DNA of 64,000 bases. Origin: Copromyces sp. CBS 386.78 (Eukaryota; Ascomycota; Sordariomycetes; Sordariales; Sordariaceae). A program made the position numbers and the translations under genes. Below are positions 58,288 to 64,000 of this stretch, one piece after another; within the stretch, counting starts at the first letter, position 1; every line of letters begins with the position of its first letter. Location: positions 62,001 through 126,000 of the forward strand of contig MU839133.1 of the NCBI GenBank assembly GCA_030685235.1, read 5' to 3'. Under the pieces are notes generated by a model, which saw nothing but the letters and a program-made list of their open reading frames with translations, made no database searches and was not told the origin of the DNA.

Positions 58288-58443
58288 ATGGCTTTGCTCG
58301 AGCTCCTTGCTCGGCCTGCCTACCTGGCGCCGGTCGTGTTGCTCTTCGGATTCATCGTCCACCACCTGTCTCTGAAGCCCTCCAACCTCCCAAAACTCCC
58401 AATCATCGGTGCAAAGGATGGTTGGTCACTGGTTTCCCCTTTA

Positions 58444-59166
58444 AGACCTGTTCGGTTGCACGTTAGTACGTTCCCAGGTTAAGATTTTGTATGTAGGACG
58501 TACTAACGTACTACTGCGATTTTTCGTGTTCGGCTTAAAAACCTTATTTTTTATACACACCCTGCAACCACCTGCAACTACCTACACCTACCCCAAATCC
58601 TCGATCTGACTAATTAGAAGGCTAGAATCTTCGAAATCCTTAACCGTAGTTCTTAACGTACTACGTCTCAAAATCGAGCCGTAGTACGTTAAGGACTGCG
58701 GTTAAAGATATAACTATAAGGCTCAACCCCCTATAAATATAGGGGATGGCCGTCGCAGCAAAGCCTAGATAATGGATGAGGCTATTTCCAATTGAAATCT
58801 ACTATTGAAGTAACGATGAGAAGGATGGAGATGATGAGAAGGATAGAAATAATAAAAAGGATAGAAATAATAAGAAGGATGGAAATAATAAGAAGGATAG
58901 TAGTATTAATAAAAAGGATAGTGGTGATGATAATGATAATAAGGATGGTGGCGTTGATAAAAAAGATGAAGAAAGAGAAAGAAAGAAAGGTAGAAAGGAG
59001 GAGAGCCCTCCGATTCCAACCTGGAATGTTAAGCACCTCTTTCCATCTTGCAGCCAAAGTCTTGGCCTACCTTAACGCTGCCTTAATGTTGCAGGATTGC
59101 AGCGGCGGACCCTGCACGTTAACACGTTTATTTCTTAAAATCCCTAACGCGGACCCCAACAGGTCT
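58444..59166. mobile_element. 723 bp non-autonomous PIF/Harbinger-like element with TTA target duplication
   Basis: The left end is AGACCTGTT and the right end its reverse complement AACAGGTCT, with weaker inverted similarity for about 15 more bases. TTA stands on both sides (58441-58443 and 59167-59169). Three-base TTA/TAA duplications with short inverted ends are typical of PIF/Harbinger elements. Removing the element with one TTA gives WFPLYQARWRT, a normal P450 stretch, which independently confirms both ends. The interior has a 24-base-arm hairpin (58639-58702) and an A/G-rich degenerate tandem repeat (about 58800-59000), with no transposase. Confidence 0.8.
58800..59000 (+). repeat. A/G-rich degenerate tandem repeat
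   Basis: Repeated words of the type AAGGATAGAAATAATAA and GATGATGAGAAGGAT, about 15 bases per unit, inside the Harbinger-like element. An open frame across it is only a by-product of low complexity. Confidence 0.75.
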
Positions 59167-59740
59167 TTACCAGGCCCGATGGCGAACCGTGCGACACTTC
59201 AGTTCGAAAAGGCCCTCCGGGAGACGGAACGCAAGCACAAGAACGAGACAGTCATATTACCCTTGGCTGCCCCGGTCAGAGACACAGTTCGTCATCGACC
59301 AACCTGAGAATGTCCTCAGTTCGCACGTTCAGTCGACCGACAGACAACCTCGAACTTGAGTATACCGTTATCAAGCCAGACATTGTCCATGATTCACCAC
59401 GCTACTCAACGTTCTCGTCTCAAACAACCTTACGAAACAAATCGGCAATCTTATTTCCAGCATGTTGGAAGAGATAGTCTGGGGCTTTGACGAGAAATGG
59501 GGCAGTGACACCGAGTATAGAGGTAAAGATGTATGTGTCTACGAAACGACGAGGCGCCTCAGATCATCGGCCACGCCACCAACCGCGTGCTCGTTGGAAA
59601 ACCGCTCTGTCGAAACCCAAAGTTATGGACGCCGAACCGAACAACTTCCTCCAGTGGTCAATCGCACAAGCAAAAGCAGTGGGAGATCCCTATCTCTGGT
59701 CGCCGACCACTCTCACGATCCGGCGAGGATGTTGAGTGAT

Positions 59741-60183
59741 GTGAACTACTACTGTCTGAGCGACTGGGAAGCTTTGTAGAGAATAAGCTTTACACCAATC
59801 AGCTTTCGTCAAGACTGCACATAGGCGATGGTATCAAGGTAGTAAACGTTCATAGCACAAAGTAGCAAGAGAGATATCAAAGAATTTGTTCATGTTCAGA
59901 GTGTAATAATTAGGTAATGCTGAAACAAGATGGGGGTATCCGAACTTCTCGTCGCTCATCAATCGTATCCAGCCAAAACGCCGGCCAAGAACGATGTGAA
60001 CGACGTGCTGCCAAAAGAAAAGAAATTATAGGTCGTAGGGTACTCGTGTACTTTGTAATTATACCCGCCCATGCATGACCAGGCACGGGTAAAGGACAAA
60101 GGCAACTTCCAGCGCCTCTCTTCCTCTCTTCTTTTCTTCCGTCAAAGCACCTGTTCTTCCACGGGAATCCACCAGGGAACTCG
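59741..60183. other. Gap between P450 pseudogene and PAP2 gene
   Basis: 443 bp; probably contains the 3' UTR of the PAP2 gene. Nothing else seen. Confidence 0.4.
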
Positions 60184-61450
60184 TTAAACCATCTGCTCGC
60201 CCACAACACCATTATGATGGAACGGCCCACCAACACCGTTACCAGCCACGGGCTTGCGGTTAATCGCCGAAGCACCACCGCCATAGCCACCATGGCCACC
60301 ATAACCACCACCAGCATACCCATGCTTATCATCAAACGGGAATCCAGCACCGGAAGTGCCCCAGCCAACCTGCCTAGTGAAAGTCGCGCCACCGAGCTCC
60401 ATATCATCACGGCTACCAAAGGGGAACGGGTTGGACCTGTTAAGGGGGATATGGTTGTACCTCCAATCCCAGATACTCGCATACACCATGCGATAAGCGC
60501 TAAAAGCCATGATGGTGCCGATGATCGCGCCAGCGAGGACGTCATACCAGTGGTGGAACTCGTCGATGGTTAAAGCACCGGCAATCAGGCACGCGCCGAG
60601 CACGGGGGCGTAGACGGCCGCGAGCTTCCAGAGCGCGGGGTGGTAGTTGGAGAAGACCTTGAGCTTGGCGTTCAGGTACAGAGCGAGGAAGATGAAGCCG
60701 GCGAAAGCAGCGGTGGAGTGGCCTGACGGCATCGATTCCAAGGAATCGTCAATCTCGTCGGGGTCGCCGGTGCAGATATCCTTGGTGTAGTAAATCTGCG
60801 CGAAACCCTGCGCACTATAACCGGCCTGGGCAATCTGGGTGTTGGTCGCGCGGGAGATGTCGGGCTGGCAGACGGTCAGGAAGTGAGGGCGAAGACCACC
60901 GATGAGCCACTTGATGAAGACCTGGAAGACGGCCGCCGTGATCAAGGAGTAGAGAAGACCAAGGATGCCGTTGTTGACGTCCCAGAAGGAGCGGATGCGG
61001 ATCTGCATGCACAGGATGATGAAGATGGGGATCATGGCGGCGAGAAAGGCGGCCAGCCAGATGGGGATGATTTCCTTGCGCATGGGGTAGGCGAATTGCG
61101 GGTAGACTACTTCGCCGTCGGAGAACTGGACGGCGAAAGAGCGGGAGGGGGCGGGGTGGGCGTAGTAGACCTATTGCGATACTGGTTAGCATATTGGGCA
61201 GTAAGGCGAGGAAAGAGTAAGAGCTTACGCCGAGACCAATGGCACCGAGGATGACCATGGTGAGAACGTCGAGCCAGGTGTACTTGAGCCACTGGCCAAA
61301 GGTAGGCCTGGTGGTCATGGTGTAGGGCTCAAAGCCATGGCGACGAGCCTTGCGCTCCTTGTGAGTGGTGTGGTGGCCGTGGGTGCCGTCAGTGGCAACG
61401 GGGGGTGCAGTGCCATCCACGGCGCGGGGTTGACGGTTGAAGAAGCCCAT
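60184..61450 (-). CDS. PAP2-family lipid phosphatase (Dpp1/Lpp1-like), 402 aa
   Basis: Two exons, 61229-61450 and 60184-61170, with a 58 bp GT-AG intron in phase 0. About six membrane helices. The three catalytic motifs of the phosphatidate phosphatase type 2 family are present in order. The first is KWLIGGLRPHF (about 166-176), the second SMPSGHSTAAF (about 218-228), with the catalytic His in PSGH, and the third FHHWYDVLAGAIIG (about 278-291), where the nucleophile His and Asp stand. Yeast Dpp1 and Lpp1 dephosphorylate diacylglycerol pyrophosphate, phosphatidate and lysophosphatidate in vacuolar or Golgi membranes. The tail is Gly/His-rich (GYAGGGYGGHGGYGGG). The canonical SR before motif 3 is replaced by LTIDEF, a mild departure. 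Confidence 0.88.
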
Positions 61451-63086
61451 CTCTGATGTTGTGTGGTTGAGTGATGGTGATGTCTCCCTCACTTGTTGTT
61501 GTTGTTGCTGTTGTGAACTCGCAGGGTATCACCACTGGATGTGGATGGCAGCCCTTTGTTCCAGTAAACTGTCTGTTGGATGGATCAGAAAAAAGAAGTC
61601 AGAAGTGTTGGAGTGGTGGTGAGCCGGTGATGGTTTATAACAACAAAATTTACCAAAGAACCTGCGCGTTTGAAACAATGTGAGCGTTTGTGGGTTTGAC
61701 GTCATATTGGAAGATGGGATGGTTGGTTGTGTGCCTGTGAAGTGGAAGTGAATGGTCAAAGGTGAGGTGGCTGAACGACTCGTTTCCCGTCCGTCTGTAA
61801 TAGGCAAGCGAGAGTGACTGTGTGCCCATGCTTTCGTGTAAGTGCCCGTTGGACATTCCATGGCAGCGTTTGCACTCAATTCTTCTGCAGTGAGCCGCTC
61901 GGGTACCCTGGCTGATTTCATGTGAACCTGTAGTGAACCTGGGCAGGCACGGTGGGTGGTACGTCGTTAGGCATGAAGCTAAAAGAAGCCCCTTCCCTGT
62001 TCACACCTTTGACGCTACGGAATTAGGTCCGTGAATTCGACGCACGGCAGTCAAGTGATTCGGCCGATCCCGAAGCCAAAACATGAGAAAAAGTCAAAGA
62101 GTCCCTTGCAAAGACTGGACCTTTGAATCGAAATGTTGTCAATTTTGTCACAGACTGAACAAAAATGGAAAGCTAGGACGGAACTAGGCAACCAACAGGG
62201 CACTCACCCTGCCGCGAAAAAAGGTTACATTCATGGGTTGTTTCTTGAATTTGACTTTTTGTTATGACGGTCCAGACCACAATTGAGGTGGTCGTCATGT
62301 TTTGATGTCAAGAGAGAGAAATTGATGGTCCTGACCCTGCAGTGACTGAACATGTTAACAAGGAAGAGCCTGTAAGTTACCGTTTAAGCTTTCAGGGGAC
62401 CGCACTCCACCAGTGACATCACTCCACTCAGCACCCACACCACGCGGAATTAAGAGGCCCAAATACCTGGCAAACTGGGCACCCGTTGCTTGAGAATGTG
62501 ACCAATGAGAGGGCAGAAAGCAGAATGACATCAAATAGCCGATAAGAAGCAATCGATAAGGTGATAAGGTAGGTAACCCCTCCTCTGACGAAAGCTCCCC
62601 GCCGCAACCTAAGTCAACCCCTCACCGCCGTTCGCTTGTCTTTTCCGACATGTTGGTCGAAGACGACAGACAATTAAACCAGCACCACAGCACCACACCA
62701 ATGCAACCATTCAACAATGCAACAACAGTCCACAATTAATTTGAACATGGTTTGGAGGGGAATCGAATTGCTATCTCTATCAGGTGTGTGTTGTGTATCT
62801 GCTTTATATAAAAATCCAAATGCTAAACCCTCCCAAATTGTATGGCTCGCACTCACTCTCTGTAGCTGCTCTAGCGGGAGAGAGAAGCGATAACCACATT
62901 GTTTCGTAAACCCAAGTATAAAAAAACAAAAAAGAAATGCATGAGGTGTATATGACAAGAGAAAAAAGAAAACATGATACAAGATCGCTCCTACGCCCGT
63001 CCGCGCTTCTATAACAGCAGCAAGCAAGCAAGCAAGCAAGCAAACAAGCAACATTGAGTGACGCCAAGAAAGTTTGAAAAAGATGG
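61451..63086. other. Intergenic, no supported gene
   Basis: 1.6 kb upstream of the PAP2 gene and downstream of the partial gene. Contains a (CAAG)n run at about 63020-63050 and GTT repeats near 61495-61515. Confidence 0.5.
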
Positions 63087-64000
63087 TCAACGACGACTGC
63101 TCGAAGAAACAGCATGAAGCACGTGTCCCGAAGGATACCCGTTCGGGTAAACGCCGACGTTGCTGATACTGTCTCCGGGCGCTACGCTACCGTCATCCGA
63201 CCAGTCGCGCTTGGCAGGCCCGCTGGAGAGATAGGTCGGCGCCGTGCTGAAGGTGTCGCCGTCATGACGTTTTTGGTATGATGATGTTGCGGGTTGATAA
63301 GTTGCGTGGTGGTGGCTGTTGTTGTCGCGGGGATGGCTCTCACGACGTTGCTGTTGCTGCTGCTCTAGACACTGACGGCATTCGCGGGATGACACGCTCA
63401 CGCTGTTGGGAAACGTGTTAGTAGGCGGGACATGAGGATGGTACGAGGCCGAACGAGGCAACGTGGGCTTGGTGCAGATGGTGATGGTGTGTGTGTTTGT
63501 AGTACATGTAGGAGGAGTGCATGTGGTGACATGAGCATGGCCTGTCCCCGAAACGTAGCGGACGCCCGAGCCAACAACAGGAAGATCATGAGAACCATGA
63601 CCACCGCCGCTACCGCTAACTCTCCTCTCAGAACCGGAGGCGAGCCGATAACTTGAGGAGAAGTTGTTGGCCGACGACGACCGGGGGAGATGTGGTGGAC
63701 GTTGTGTAGAACTTGAAGCAGTACAAACAACAATGCGATGTGGTGTTGGGGATCGGGACCGATGAGTAGGGGGTGTATTACATCTGTGCAGGGAACCGGC
63801 AGGGAGAGGTCCGAGGACCTTGCCGCCCTTGACAACCATCTGGATGCCCTCCTTGAGGAAGACGACACCGTCACCCTTGGTATCGCCAATGTAGTTCTCG
63901 CCGCTCCGAACCGAGCCGGTCCAGAACTGGACAGAATCGGCACCCTGGACGACAAACTCGCCAGCGTTGGCCTTGGCCTCGAAGGTCTGCTCCGTCACTT
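63087..64000 (-). CDS. Unknown protein, 5' end beyond the window
   Basis: An open frame enters from the right edge and stops at 63087. The first visible part (EQTFEAKANAGEFVVQGADS, then SVRSGENYIGDTKGDGVVFL and GIQMVVKGGKVLGPLPAGS) looks ordered; the remaining about 230 residues are Ser/Thr/His/Pro-rich low complexity with a Gln run and a short Cys pair (CRQC). No domain recognised. The low-complexity part could include an unrecognised intron. Partial at its N-terminus. Confidence 0.5.
   Translation of the reverse strand, partial: VTEQTFEAKANAGEFVVQGADSVQFWTGSVRSGENYIGDTKGDGVVFLKEGIQMVVKGGKVLGPLPAGSLHRCNTPPTHRSRSPTPHRIVVCTASSSTQRPPHLPRSSSANNFSSSYRLASGSERRVSGSGGGHGSHDLPVVGSGVRYVSGTGHAHVTTCTPPTCTTNTHTITICTKPTLPRSASYHPHVPPTNTFPNSVSVSSRECRQCLEQQQQQRRESHPRDNNSHHHATYQPATSSYQKRHDGDTFSTAPTYLSSGPAKRDWSDDGSVAPGDSISNVGVYPNGYPSGHVLHAVSSSSRR

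Larger units (their letters stand above)
58288..59740 (+). pseudogene. Cytochrome P450 pseudogene, N-terminal half only, interrupted by a 723 bp element
   Basis: ATG 58288 opens a membrane anchor (MALLELLARPAYLAPVVLLF) and LPKLPIIGAKDG, the usual start of one group of fungal P450s. A 4 bp duplication (TGGTTGGT, 58419-58426) shifts the frame. Allowing for it, the frame reads WFPL up to the element at 58444-59166 and continues YQARWRT directly after it. Further P450-like pieces follow in changing frames: ETVILPLA near 59250, QFVIDQPENVLSSHVQ near 59290-59335, LEYTVIKPDIVHD near 59355, LISSMLEEIVWGFDEKWG near 59450-59505, and TNRVLVGKPLCRNPK near 59580-59625. At least four frameshifts are needed. 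The I-helix, K-helix and heme loop are missing, so it cannot be active. Confidence 0.85.

Noticed and set aside
58792..59059. Open frame in the A/G-rich repeat (171 codons)
   Set aside because: Product is Ile/Met/Lys low complexity created by the tandem repeat inside a transposable element.
1..64000. CRISPR array, bacterial-type operons or riboswitches
   Set aside because: None seen; the sequence is that of a fungal nuclear genome.

Overview
The window reads as nuclear DNA of a filamentous ascomycete, most likely Neurospora or a close relative in the Sordariales. Three things point there: short GT-AG introns (about 35 to 130 bp) with fungal splice signals, ortholog types typical of Pezizomycotina, and two AT-rich blocks whose repeated copies differ almost only by C/T and G/A transitions. 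That last pattern is the signature of repeat-induced point mutation (RIP). The genus is inferred; no database was searched.

Region 1 (1-8.4 kb) is unstable. It holds three short genes for cysteine-motif proteins of one type (N-terminal Met-Cys, a second Cys cluster, then Cys-x-Ala-Cys). The first is split by a 318 bp TA-flanked inverted-repeat element. A second, about 650 bp, inverted-repeat element with a Pol III-like interior follows, then two head-to-tail 1,771 bp copies of an unknown sequence destroyed by RIP. Remnants of one unknown, perhaps membrane, protein gene lie on both sides of this block.

Region 2 (8.7-42 kb) is mostly ordinary genes: a SETD6/Rkm4-type SET methyltransferase, mitochondrial ribosomal protein Mrpl15/mL57, the histone acetyltransferase Rtt109 (divergent from mrpl15, with a 10-codon uORF), a long cytochrome P450, a rhodopsin-domain seven-helix membrane protein, a TRI12-type efflux transporter, an FAD monooxygenase, an NMT1/THI5-like binding-protein fold enzyme or carrier, intron-containing tRNA-Ala(UGC) and tRNA-Ser(GCU), an acidic protein of unknown function, and SRP54.

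Region 3 (42-54.9 kb) is gene-poor. Its core is a complete 5,535 bp Ty1/copia retrotransposon with 180 bp LTRs and a perfect 5 bp target duplication (ACTAC). It is inactivated by RIP but still in one continuous frame through integrase, reverse transcriptase and RNase H.

Region 4 (54.9-64 kb) has an allantoate-permease-type MFS transporter, a degenerate tRNA-Thr, a P450 pseudogene carrying a 723 bp TTA-flanked inverted-repeat element whose removal restores the coding frame at the joint, a PAP2 lipid phosphatase, and the 3' part of an unknown gene running off the window.

The strongest new observations are the small Cys-x-Ala-Cys protein cluster with its element-split member, the RIP confined exactly to a tandem duplication, and three insertions with clean target-site evidence. 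The TRI12 transporter, FAD monooxygenase and NMT1-like gene could form a small metabolic cluster, but that is inference. Exon boundaries were read by eye from splice signals and reading frame and have not been checked against transcripts.
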